From Deinococcus humi (GTDB lineage: Bacteria > Deinococcota > Deinococci > Deinococcales > Deinococcaceae), in the NCBI RefSeq assembly GCF_014201875.1, contig NZ_JACHFL010000009.1, positions 1 to 64,000 on the forward strand: 64,000 nt of DNA, written 5' to 3'. The notes below the pieces were generated by a model, which ran no database searches, was not told where the DNA came from, and worked only from the letters and a program-made list of their open reading frames with translations. The number at the start of each line of letters is the position of its first letter. The stretch's first letter is position 1. The translations under genes were made by a program, and so were the position numbers. Below are positions 17,374 through 26,857 of the stretch, one piece after another.

Positions 17374-17537
17374 CCCAGGGGTGATGGCACAGGCATTGGG
17401 ACGGCTCGCCTGGATGTTTTACAGTCTCGGACTGTCCCTGCCCGCAACAGCCTGGAAGACCACACAGACTCCGATGCCCTCATCGGCCCAGCACCACCTC
17501 AACCATTTTGTGGAATACGCGGCTGGCAGGACGCGCT

Positions 17538-17543
17538 TACACT
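17538..17543 (+). promoter_or_regulatory. Probable -10 box of the MpaB-like gene
   Basis: TACACT lies 9 nt before the GTG at 17553 with no ribosome-binding site between them, which suits a leaderless transcript. A short inverted repeat (ACAGTC/GACTGT) lies about 100 nt upstream, at roughly 17421-17435. Confidence 0.5.
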
Positions 17544-17552
17544 GCTTGAACC

Positions 17553-18356
17553 GTGCCTCTCTCTTCGGACACTCCGCACCCATCAGGGGACGGCTCCCCC
17601 TTCGTCCGCCCCGACTCCATCGTGCGGCGCATCTGGGGAGACGGGGATCTGGTGCTGCTGGTCTTCGCCGGGGCCGCCGCAGAGTTCGCGCTCAACCGGG
17701 CCGTCGACTGGCTGTTCTTCACCGGAAAAATCCCCCAGGACCCTCTGGGGCGACTGTTTTCCACCGCTGGCTACGCTCAGCAGATCATCCTGGCCGACCG
17801 GGCGGGGGCCGAGCGGACCCTCGCCGGGATCCGCGCCGCGCACGGGGTCATCGAGGGGACGCGGGGAGCGCGCATTCCCGACTGGGCGCACCGTGACGTG
17901 CTGTACCTGCTGGTGGCCTACTCCGAGCGGGCTTACGAGACCCTGCATCACCCGTTGACCGGGCCAGAGCGGGAGGAGCTGTGGGCCGTCTTCCGGCGCG
18001 TGGGCCTCGGCCTGGGCATTCCCGAACTGCCCACCCACTATGCAGAGTGGCAAATCGACCGACAGCGCCACCTGGAGCGTGACCTGACCTGCGGCGAGCA
18101 CACCCGGGCGCTGTACGCCGCCTACCGTCAGCACCTCGGGCCATGGCGGTATCTCCTTCTCCAGCAGGTGCAGGGCGTGCTGGTTCCCCGCCACGTCCGC
18201 GACCTGCTCAGCCTGCCGGGCAAGCCGTGGCTGCGGGGCGTCCTGCCGCTCTACCCCATGGTTGCGCGGCTTGGCCTTCGCCGTGCCCTGCGCCAGGCCC
18301 TAATCCCGCCTGCCCATCTCGACTCCGTCCAGCGCCTTGATCTGGCCTCGACATGA
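17553..18356 (+). CDS. MpaB-like/DUF2236 family protein
   Basis: A 267-aa protein resembling the oxygenase MpaB/DUF2236 family, which includes heme-binding rubber oxygenases and mycophenolic-acid biosynthesis MpaB. Features seen are the N-terminal RRIWGDGDLVLLVFAG, a conserved R-x-x-x-T-L helix (RTLAGIRAAHG, about 90-100) and HRDVLYLLVAYSERAY with a possible ligand His near 113. These place it in the family at moderate confidence. It is probably cytoplasmic or membrane-associated. The reaction is unknown. It starts with GTG and seems a single-gene unit. Confidence 0.7.
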   Translation: MPLSSDTPHPSGDGSPFVRPDSIVRRIWGDGDLVLLVFAGAAAEFALNRAVDWLFFTGKIPQDPLGRLFSTAGYAQQIILADRAGAERTLAGIRAAHGVIEGTRGARIPDWAHRDVLYLLVAYSERAYETLHHPLTGPEREELWAVFRRVGLGLGIPELPTHYAEWQIDRQRHLERDLTCGEHTRALYAAYRQHLGPWRYLLLQQVQGVLVPRHVRDLLSLPGKPWLRGVLPLYPMVARLGLRRALRQALIPPAHLDSVQRLDLAST

Positions 18357-18486
18357 CCTTTGGGCTCTGGGCCCGGCCACCAGAAACCTGCAACCGTCCC
18401 CCGTCTTGCGTCGGAGCTTCAGTGGGCGCCACGTGTGTGACCTGACCGCGTCTCCGGCCCGCGGCCCTCACGCCAGGCAAGAGAAC

Positions 18487-20154
18487 TCAAGGTCTGTAGG
18501 CGCAGGCTTGGTTTTTTCCCTGGCGTTTCGCCTGATACATGGCTGTATCCGCACAATGGAGCAGACCATCCAACTCCGTTGCGTGTTCTGGATAACAGGC
18601 GTACCCCACGCTCGCCCCCACCTGAACAGCCACCCCCGCGATTGCAAATGGCACTTGCAGCGCCTCCACGATTCGGTTGGCAATCATCTGCAAATCCATG
18701 GAATCCGTAATGTCGTGCGCCAGCACCACAAACTCATCCCCGGCCATGCGGGCCAGGGTATCTGAGTCCCGCAACAGGCACCGCAGACGCGCGGCCACTT
18801 CCTGCAACATCACGTCTCCCGAGGAATGCCCCAGCGTGTCATTGACCCGTTTGAACCCGTCCAGATCAATAAACATGACCCCATGTCGCGCGTTTGTGCG
18901 GCGCGCAATTTTCAACGCCTGCCCCAGACGTTCCATCAGCAGTTTGCGGTTGGGAAGGCCAGTGAGTTCATCGTGATGGGCAAGGTGCCGGACATTCTCC
19001 TCAGTCCGGCGCAGGTCATCGTTGATCTGCTCAAGTGCGGCCCGCCGGTCTCTTTCCAGCGCGGCTTCGCGTTGGAGGGAAACCACCTTCGCCTGAACGG
19101 TCAGAATCTTGGTCTTGCGATCCATGGTGAGGTCATGCAGATCCTGCTGCAACAGATAGAACGCCTTGAAATGCTGCAGGGCGTCATCGAAAGCCCGGCT
19201 CTGCTCCAGGGCGGCAGACAGCCACCGGTGCGCCTCGCTTTCCCTGAGGCGAAGCTGAAGGTCACGCGCGAGGAGTAACGCCTGCTGCAGGTCAACAATC
19301 GCCTGATTCGTCTGTCCAAGCTGCAGTTGCAAGCGGCCACGGGCGATCAGCGTCATGGCTTCATGGTCCCGGTCACCACCAGCGCGGTGAAACGTCAGCG
19401 CGTGCTCGCATTCCTGCTCGGCCAGCTCAGACTCACCCAGCTCCAGGAAGGTCAGGGCCCGGTAGGTCCGGAGGATCGCTTCAGGCTGGTGGAGTTGCAG
19501 TTCCTGGCATTGCGCGAGAATCTCCACGCTCTGCTGAAGGGTGTGTTGGTACTGCTTCAGGTGGAAGGCGGCGACGGCAGTATTCAGCCGAATAATGACT
19601 CCCTGCGCCCTCACCGCAGGGGTCCAGTGGACCTGGGAAAGCTCCTGAAGCCGCTCACGTGCCTGGACGTGCAGTTCCAGGGCCCGGTCGTACTCCTGAA
19701 TTTCCCAGTGCATGTTGCCCATGTTGCTGAGCACACGGGCTTCGCCGGCGATGTCCCCGAGGAGATGCACCAGCTCCAGACTTTCCAGCGCGTACGTCAT
19801 CGCCTGTGCGTAGTCCCCCAGCTGATGGTGCAGAACGCTCAGACCATTGGTGACGCGGAGCTCGACATCCGGAAACCGGCCCTGACTGAGTTCACGGGCC
19901 TGGAATTGATGTTCGAGAGCAGCGTTATAGGCGGATTGATAGAAGGCGCAGGCGCCGAGGATGGTCAGTGCGACAGCCTGGGACCGCTCGTCACCCAGGC
20001 TGATCGCCAGCACATGGGCGCGTGTCGCCAGACTTTCCGCCTGGGAAGCGTTGGCGTACTTCTGGTGGTCTGCCTCACTGAGGAGCTGCAGCAGCTCCTC
20101 CTGGGGGTTGTGCGTGAACGCCGATAGTGAGGCGAGAGATCGGGACGCTGTCAT
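18487..20154 (-). CDS. TPR-repeat diguanylate cyclase (GGDEF domain)
   Basis: A 555-aa cytoplasmic protein. Residues about 20-350 are TPR-like helical repeats, a coiled-coil segment rich in Glu/Arg follows (about 350-390), and a GGDEF domain ends the protein (about 390-555). The active-site motif is AGDEF rather than GGDEF, a variant that can still be active in known cyclases. An RxxD inhibitory site (RDSD) lies five residues before it. It would make c-di-GMP in response to whatever the TPR part binds. The chosen ATG has GAGGAA just before it; a GTG 57 nt upstream is the alternative. Confidence 0.85.
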   Translation of the reverse strand: MTASRSLASLSAFTHNPQEELLQLLSEADHQKYANASQAESLATRAHVLAISLGDERSQAVALTILGACAFYQSAYNAALEHQFQARELSQGRFPDVELRVTNGLSVLHHQLGDYAQAMTYALESLELVHLLGDIAGEARVLSNMGNMHWEIQEYDRALELHVQARERLQELSQVHWTPAVRAQGVIIRLNTAVAAFHLKQYQHTLQQSVEILAQCQELQLHQPEAILRTYRALTFLELGESELAEQECEHALTFHRAGGDRDHEAMTLIARGRLQLQLGQTNQAIVDLQQALLLARDLQLRLRESEAHRWLSAALEQSRAFDDALQHFKAFYLLQQDLHDLTMDRKTKILTVQAKVVSLQREAALERDRRAALEQINDDLRRTEENVRHLAHHDELTGLPNRKLLMERLGQALKIARRTNARHGVMFIDLDGFKRVNDTLGHSSGDVMLQEVAARLRCLLRDSDTLARMAGDEFVVLAHDITDSMDLQMIANRIVEALQVPFAIAGVAVQVGASVGYACYPEHATELDGLLHCADTAMYQAKRQGKNQACAYRP

Positions 20155-20398
20155 TATTCCTCGTTGGGCTCTGGTCAAGGCACGCCGTGCACTCTGGCGT
20201 AGAGCAATCACTTGCTGTGCAGCCTAGGCACAAGGGTGTTGCACAATCCTGACTTCAGCCGGCTCTCTTGCCTTAATCCCGGAGGGGACTGAAGGGCTGT
20301 GATCCTGAACGGGTGACCGCAGGCCCCCTCAGCCCACCTGGGTGTCAGGCGACCCGCAGTGCATCCCCGTGCCCCTTCAGATACCCTTATGACAGTGT

Positions 20399-20415
20399 GG
20401 GACGGAATCCGTCCC
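20399..20415. promoter_or_regulatory. Palindrome, possible operator
   Basis: GGGACGGA and TCCGTCCC form perfect 8-bp arms around one central A. It lies 10 nt after the possible -10 box TACCCT at 20384-20389, a position where a repressor could block transcription of the 20663-22620 operon. Confidence 0.45.
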
Positions 20416-20608
20416 TGAAGACTTCCCCAACTCACCCGTCCCGGAAACGGCACCATGCACACAGAACCCATGCTGCAATGGGGAATGGACAGGGTCAGTC
20501 AGACAGCACCTGCGGCACGGCTGGAAGGACCACCGCCCCCGCTGGTGCGGGCAGCACGGGCGCCGCCAGCCAGCGGGGCACGCAGCAGCAGCCTTAGCCT
20601 CACCGTCT

Positions 20609-20641
20609 GCCGCCGCGCACTGGGTCTTTCTGCGCGGCGGC
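20609..20641 (+). promoter_or_regulatory. 5' leader hairpin before the phosphoribosyltransferase
   Basis: GCCGCCGCGCA (20609-20619) pairs perfectly with TGCGCGGCGGC (20631-20641) around an 11-nt loop. It ends about 11 nt before the ribosome-binding site GGAGG at 20653-20657. It may stabilise the mRNA or regulate translation; no T-run follows. Confidence 0.55.
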
Positions 20642-20662
20642 CCTGTTTCTCTGGAGGCCGTG

Positions 20663-21312
20663 ATGTTTCAGGATCGCCGGGATGCTGGACGACAACTGGT
20701 CGGACAGCTTGGGCACTACCGCAATCAGCCAGATGTGGTGGTACTCGCCCTGCCGCGTGGGGGTGTCCCCGTGGCTTACGAGGTAGCCGAGGCCCTGCAC
20801 GCACCGCTCGACGTGTTAATCGTGCGGAAGATCGGCATGCCGGGGCACGAGGAATTCGCCATTGGGGCCATCGCTTCCGGCGGTACCCGTGTCATGAATA
20901 CGCAGGTGGTGGAGGGCTACCGGGTGCCAGAGGCAGCCATTGAGGCCATAGCCGAAAAGGAAAAGCGGGAACTGGAACGGCGTGAACGGTCATACCGAAA
21001 TGGGCGCCCTCCGCTGGCGCTGCAAGGCAAGACGGTGCTGCTGGTGGACGACGGGCTGGCAACAGGGGCCTCCATGCGTGCCGCCGTGCAGGCCATCAGG
21101 CAGTTCGAGCCAGCGAAGATCGTCGTCGCCGTGCCCCTCGCTTCCCCGGACACCTGCGAGGAGTTCCGCACAGGAGTGGACGAGGTGGTCTGCGCGGTCA
21201 CGCCAGTCCCGTTCTACGCGGTGGGACAGGGCTACGTGGACTTCAGTCAGACCACCGACGAGGAAGTTCATAGGCTGTTAAGACGCGCGGTAGGACAGAA
21301 AGGAGCGGGCAC

Positions 21313-21316
<4 letters not shown>
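20663..21316 (+). CDS. Phosphoribosyltransferase-family protein
   Basis: A 217-aa type I phosphoribosyltransferase-fold protein. The PRPP loop is [14 protein letters not shown] (about 125-138), and an early [12 protein letters not shown] motif plus [11 protein letters not shown] is shared with a common subfamily of stand-alone PRTases. The true substrate of that subfamily is not established. It is cytoplasmic. GGAGG lies 5 nt upstream of the ATG; a GTG directly before it (20660) is an equally possible start. The stop overlaps the next ATG by 4 nt, so the pair is translationally coupled. PRTases of this type often neighbour erythromycin-esterase-like genes. Confidence 0.85.
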
Positions 21317-22620
<1,304 letters not shown>

Positions 22621-22950
22621 TCAAACCTGGGCGAGTTGTCAGAGACAAACGTTCTAGGTGTGAGTGAAGGGAACCGCAGGGATAGCCTGAATCCTGGGCT
22701 TTCCCTACCCCTAGTCTGATGACTGCTGCGCCAAATCCAGCTTCACCGAGACCGGAGCAAGGCGACGCCGTGAGCAATCGGGCAACACCACCTCGCCACT
22801 CTGCCCGAAGGAAACCGACATCTCTCAGAATGAATCGGGCAATCTGTGCAGAGGGTACCCAGTAGGTACCAGAATCACTGCCAGATCCCAGGATTAAAGG
22901 GCGCACGGCTGGGTTTGAGAGATGCGTTCCCGGAACCAAAGGAGAACCAG
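22621..22950. other. Intergenic region without a clear gene
   Basis: About 330 nt separate two co-directional genes. No stable terminator was found. GGTACC occurs twice near 22855-22870 as a short imperfect repeat. AAAGGAGA at 22938-22945 belongs to the next gene as its ribosome-binding site. Confidence 0.4.
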
Positions 22951-23955
22951 ATGACCAACTCCGTTCGAGTGGGCGTGATCGGCCTCGGCGCCATCGGCCT
23001 GAATTTGCTCAGGGCCTTCGCGGCCAATGCCGAGGTGCAGGTGACGGCGGTGTGCGACGTGGACGCCGCTCTCGTTGAGACGACTGCTCGACCGTTTGCC
23101 GCCTCGGCCTGGACCGACCACCGTCGGATGCTCGACGAGGTTGACCTGGATCTCGTGTATGTGGCCGTGCCGCCAAGGCACCATCACGCCATTGCCCTGG
23201 ACGTCATTGCGGCGGGGCGACACATTCTGTGCGAGAAACCGCTCGCCCTGACGCTGAGCGAAGCGCAGGACATGCAACGTGCAGCGCAGGAGATGGGCGT
23301 CGTTCACGCTTTGAATCTGCCGTTACACGGTGACTCTGGGATCGAGACCTTTCACCGTCTCGTTCAGAATGGTGGCCTCGGGGCTCTCCGCCGCGCCGAA
23401 CTGAACCTGGTTTTTCCGCAGTGGCCGCGAGGATGGCAGCAAAACCCTTGGATCGGCGGTCGGGAGCAGGGCGGACCGATCCGTGAGGTGGGGCCGCACC
23501 TGTTGCACGTCATCCTGAGCACACTTGGTCCGGTCGCGCGGGTGTGGGCCCACACCGAGTACCCCGCCAACGATCCAGACGCCTGTGAAATGGCCGCCCT
23601 CGGGACGCTCGAGCTCGCAAATGGCTTACTGGTCGTCGTGTCGTGCTTGACGAACGTGCCCCGTCCAGAACAGGTCAGCTTGACCGTGTACGGCTCAACG
23701 GGCACCGCCGGACTGGTGAACTGGGCAACACCGGTGGCGGCGCTGGGTCAGGCACCGCTCGAATCCGTGCCAGTCGAGAGAGCGCAGGAGGCGGCGGGGA
23801 CTCGGCTGGTTCGGGCGCTCGTGGAACGTGTGCGCGGCACCGCTAGTGAATCAGATCTGGTCGACTTCACCATGGGAGTCCGCATTCAAGCTGTCCTGGA
23901 AGCCTGGGAGGGTTCATCGTTTGCAGGAACCTGGGTGGATGTTGTGCAAGCGTGA
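22951..23955 (+). CDS. Gfo/Idh/MocA-family NAD(P)-dependent oxidoreductase
   Basis: A 334-aa sugar-type dehydrogenase. The N-terminal Rossmann fold has VGVIGLGAIGLNLL (about 4-17), an acidic end of strand two (CDVDAA), and the family signature CEKPLAL near 94. The C-terminal half is the substrate domain. It lacks a clear signal peptide and is cytoplasmic. The start has AAAGGAGA 6 nt upstream. It precedes an FAD oxidoreductase, a decayed DapA-like gene and NanE, so it may act on an amino-sugar or sialic-acid-like compound; that is from context only. Confidence 0.85.
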   Translation: MTNSVRVGVIGLGAIGLNLLRAFAANAEVQVTAVCDVDAALVETTARPFAASAWTDHRRMLDEVDLDLVYVAVPPRHHHAIALDVIAAGRHILCEKPLALTLSEAQDMQRAAQEMGVVHALNLPLHGDSGIETFHRLVQNGGLGALRRAELNLVFPQWPRGWQQNPWIGGREQGGPIREVGPHLLHVILSTLGPVARVWAHTEYPANDPDACEMAALGTLELANGLLVVVSCLTNVPRPEQVSLTVYGSTGTAGLVNWATPVAALGQAPLESVPVERAQEAAGTRLVRALVERVRGTASESDLVDFTMGVRIQAVLEAWEGSSFAGTWVDVVQA

Positions 23956-24236
23956 ACCATACCCGCTTTTGGCCTGATTCGTCTTTGACCGGGCCGTTTA
24001 ATATTCGGACGGTGTGTGGATTGCATGGTTAAGCCTAGAAAACAAATTAACTTAGGAAGGCCATTTATACATACTTGTTCAGCTGAAGCACGATCTCTAA
24101 GCTTCTAAGTTGACTGGAATAACCGAATTACTGAGACCATGAAAATTGAACGGGTCACCTCTCAAGGGCAAGGCCGTCCTGCAGCATCTCGCTTTCCACC
24201 TGACCGACGAGCACCTTATCCTGTGCAGGAGTCCCT
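23956..24236. other. AT-rich intergenic segment
   Basis: Positions roughly 23990-24160 are clearly poorer in G+C than anything nearby and contain TATACAT at 24066-24072 and a 10-nt palindrome TTCAGCTGAA at 24078-24087. This may be the promoter region of the oxidoreductase gene, or a scar of insertion or rearrangement. A frame from 24146 into the next gene is not supported. Confidence 0.5.
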
Positions 24237-25457
24237 ATGCCCATCCCTTCACCCGCACCCATCGTCGTGATTGGCGGCGGCATTCTCGGCTGCGCCACGG
24301 CCTACTTTCTTGCCCGCCACGCCGACGCACCGCCGGTCGTGGTGCTGGAACCAGATCCCTCGTACGCACGCTCCTCCACACCCCGCTCCGCCTCCGCCAT
24401 CCGCACCCAGTTCCACCTCGGCGCGAATGTCATCCTCTCCCGCTTCGGCTACGACTTTTACAAGCACGCCGAGAAGTACCTGAGCGTCAACGGTGAGCCA
24501 GTTGATCTCGACTTTGAGGACTGCCCGTATCTGGTGCTCGCTGCGCCGGAGGGCGTCTCACGACTGCGAGAGGCCCAGGCGCAGCAGGTCAAAGCCGGAG
24601 CGCGGGTAGCATTCCTGACTGTCGAGGCTCTGACGGAACGCCTGGCCTGGCTTCGCCCGGACGGCATCGGCGCTGGCACTCTTGGTGAGGGTGGAGAGGG
24701 CTGGTTCGACCCCAGACGGGCGCTTGCAGCCCTGCGGCGCAAGGCCACGTCGCTGGGCGTCACGTTCCTGCCGCACCGTGCGGTTGCGATGGACATCAGT
24801 GATGGACGCGTGAAGCGGGTGCATCTCGACGACGGCAACCCGCTGGAGGTGGACAGCGTGGTGAACGCGGCAGGCGCGCAGGCAGGCCGCGTCGCCGCCC
24901 TGGCCGGGGTGGCTTTGCCGGTGGAATCGCGCAAGCGCAGTGCGTTCGTCTTTCAGGTTGACGCACCGCCTGCCGGATTCATGAACCTGGTCGAGCCGCT
25001 GCCGGATGGACGGGGGATGTACGTGCGTCCATATAAGGGAGGATTCATGGCGGTGACGTCTCCACGACCTGCCCAGGATCCGGACACCCTGAACCTCGAC
25101 GTGGACCGGACCCTGTTCGAGGAGGTGTTGCGTCCGGCGCTGGCCCGCCGCGTGCGGGGCTTCGAGCGGTTGACGCTGGTGGATGCGTGGGCGGGACATT
25201 ACGAGTTGAACACCTTCGATCAGAACGCGGTGATTGGCGCTCACCCGACCATACGCAACCTGATCTTCGCGTGTGGATTGAGTGGGCATGGCGTGATGCA
25301 CGCACCCGGAATCGGGCGTGGCGTGGCGGAACTGCTGCTGGGCGGGCAGTACACCACGCTGGACCTGAGCCCCTTCCGGTTTGAACGGCTGCTGGAAGGC
25401 GTGCGTCTGGATGATGTACAGCCCAGCGAACAGCGCGAGCATGCTGCGGGCATCTGA
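24237..25457 (+). CDS. FAD-dependent oxidoreductase, DadA/FOXRED1-like
   Basis: A 406-aa flavoprotein of the DAO family. The FAD-binding dinucleotide fold starts IVVIGGGILGCATAYFLAR (about 9-27). Central motifs include VVNAAGAQAG near 207 and the C-terminal HAPGIGRGVAELLLGG. It probably oxidises an amine or amino acid using FAD, as D-amino-acid or sarcosine oxidases do. The cofactor is clear, the substrate is not. CAGGAG lies 6 nt before the ATG. A 109-aa decayed DapA/NanA gene and NanE follow on the same strand, so this looks like part of a small catabolic operon. Confidence 0.85.
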   Translation: MPIPSPAPIVVIGGGILGCATAYFLARHADAPPVVVLEPDPSYARSSTPRSASAIRTQFHLGANVILSRFGYDFYKHAEKYLSVNGEPVDLDFEDCPYLVLAAPEGVSRLREAQAQQVKAGARVAFLTVEALTERLAWLRPDGIGAGTLGEGGEGWFDPRRALAALRRKATSLGVTFLPHRAVAMDISDGRVKRVHLDDGNPLEVDSVVNAAGAQAGRVAALAGVALPVESRKRSAFVFQVDAPPAGFMNLVEPLPDGRGMYVRPYKGGFMAVTSPRPAQDPDTLNLDVDRTLFEEVLRPALARRVRGFERLTLVDAWAGHYELNTFDQNAVIGAHPTIRNLIFACGLSGHGVMHAPGIGRGVAELLLGGQYTTLDLSPFRFERLLEGVRLDDVQPSEQREHAAGI

Positions 25458-25514
25458 GGCAAGATGACCTGGAGTGCCATCTTGAGGAACGCGAGCCGCA
25501 CTCCGAGGTTTCAT

Positions 25515-25844
25515 ATGACCACTTCTGACTTTTCCGCAAACCTTCACAGCATTCTTCCGCCCGTCGTCACGCCGCTCACCCCGGATTTTCATGGAGACGG
25601 CCTGTTTCTGCTCGGCTCTGCCAACAAGAACCGGCGAATAGCGGTGGAAGAGGTGGCCGGTCGCGTGCCGCCACTGGTGAATACGGTGCTTCTGGGAGGC
25701 ACACACGGCTATGGCCTGGGCCTGGGGAGCGTCGATCCTATCCCCTACGCCGTGCTGGACACCACCTGCCACCGCGAGGACTGGCAAGAGTTGGAGCGGG
25801 TGCGCGCCATTCCGGCGACTGAGGGGGCGCCCTTCCATGCCTGA
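25515..25844 (+). pseudogene. Decayed DapA/NanA-family aldolase gene
   Basis: The 109-codon frame keeps pieces of a dihydrodipicolinate synthase/N-acetylneuraminate lyase-type protein that is normally near 300 aa. The start (SILPPVVTPLTPDF) matches the N-terminal strand, GLFLLGS the next strand, VEEVAGRVPPLV the next helix and strand, and GLGSVDPIPYAVLD the C-terminal part. The sections between, including the Schiff-base lysine and the YxxP-type Tyr region, are missing. The frame stays open, so in-frame deletions are implied. It ends 8 nt inside NanE. It was likely the partner aldolase of this locus. An inactive but translated protein cannot be excluded. Confidence 0.7.
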
Positions 25845-26511
25845 CCGAACAGTGCTGGATGGACTGAAGGGCGGACTGATCGTCTCGTGCCAGGCCAACC
25901 CCGACTCGCCGCTGCGCGATCCGTACATCATCAGTCGCCTCGCGCTGGCCGCTGAGAAAGGGGGGGCGGTGGGCCTGCGGGTTCAGGGACTGGAGGACGT
26001 GGAGGCGGTGCGGGCCGTGACTGCCCTGCCCATCATTGGCCTGACCAAGACGGACCGGGACGACACCGAGGTCTACATCACCCCTACCGCGGCCGAGGGC
26101 GTCAGGCTGGCCGAACTGGGTGCACAGATCGTGGCGCTGGACGCCACCTCCAGACCCCGGCCCGAGGCTCTAGCGGAAATGTTCGCGGCCATTCACGCGG
26201 CTGGGGCGCTGGTGATGGGCGACATCAGCACGCTGGACGAGGCGCGGGCCGCCTATGACCAGGGCGCGGATATCGTCAGCACCACGCTGAGCGGCTACAC
26301 CCCGTATAGTCGCCAGCTTGCTGGACCGGACTGGGAACTGATGCAGGAGTTGCATGGGGCCGGACTCACCTTTGTGGCCGAGGGGCGGCTGAACAGCCCT
26401 GCAGACGCGGCGCAGTCCATGCAGCTTGGCGCGAGCTTCGTGGTGGTGGGCAGCGCGATCACCCGGCCGGATGTGATTACGGGCTGGTTCAAACAGGCGC
26501 TGCGGAACTGA
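25837..26511 (+). CDS. nanE: N-acetylmannosamine-6-phosphate 2-epimerase
   Basis: A 224-aa TIM-barrel enzyme of the NanE family, converting N-acetylmannosamine-6-phosphate to N-acetylglucosamine-6-phosphate in sialic-acid catabolism. Seen: GLIVSCQANPDSPL near the N-terminus, PIIGLTKTDR with the catalytic Lys near 71, LDATSRPRP, MGDIST and AEGRLNSP with the conserved Glu, and a phosphate-binding GSAITRP end. Length matches the family. The ATG overlaps the end of the decayed aldolase, so translation is coupled to it. A longer reading from 25711 would run through the pseudogene and is rejected. The natural pathway partner (lyase) seems lost here. Confidence 0.9.
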   Translation: MPDRTVLDGLKGGLIVSCQANPDSPLRDPYIISRLALAAEKGGAVGLRVQGLEDVEAVRAVTALPIIGLTKTDRDDTEVYITPTAAEGVRLAELGAQIVALDATSRPRPEALAEMFAAIHAAGALVMGDISTLDEARAAYDQGADIVSTTLSGYTPYSRQLAGPDWELMQELHGAGLTFVAEGRLNSPADAAQSMQLGASFVVVGSAITRPDVITGWFKQALRN

Positions 26512-26857
26512 CGGCCTGCTGGCCCATGCCGTTCCGGACGTGCTTGGTGCAACTCCGGCCCGCTGGCGGGCAGTTCTGCACTGGACCCGTCGAGATGCGA
26601 GCCAGGCTCTTCGAGACGGCGTGTGACCCATCTGGGACCACTCCAGGCAAAGCGACAGCCCTCCGCCCAGGGTGACCCCCAGACTCTGCGCTTTCTCAAT
26701 TTGCTGCGGTTTCCTTCATGGCTACGCCATAACGAACTGGCGCCCGTGCGCGGCGTATATTCAGTCCCGCTTCAGGCCAGCTCAACCACACCCCCTGAAT
26801 CCTTGGGAAGTGGAGCAGGCCGTTCTAGTTCCTCCTCTCCGCAAAGGATGGCCCTCC
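26512..26857. other. Intergenic region before the P450 gene
   Basis: About 346 nt with no identifiable gene. AAAGGA at 26843-26848 is the ribosome-binding site of the next gene. The gap could hold its promoter but no clear -10/-35 pair was seen. Confidence 0.4.

Larger units (their letters stand above)
20155..20662. other. Divergent intergenic region with palindrome and 5' hairpin
   Basis: This 508-nt stretch separates the GGDEF gene from the phosphoribosyltransferase gene. It contains an 8-bp-arm palindrome at 20399-20415 and an 11-bp hairpin at 20609-20641. TACCCT at 20384-20389 is a possible -10 box for the rightward operon. No gene is supported; an ATG frame from 20455 runs into the next gene in the wrong frame. 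Confidence 0.45.

Noticed and set aside
20455..20943. Open frame (162 codons) with ATG upstream of the PRTase gene
   Set aside because: It runs into the PRTase gene in another frame, has no ribosome-binding site and no recognisable motif. The PRTase frame with its PRPP loop is clearly the real one.
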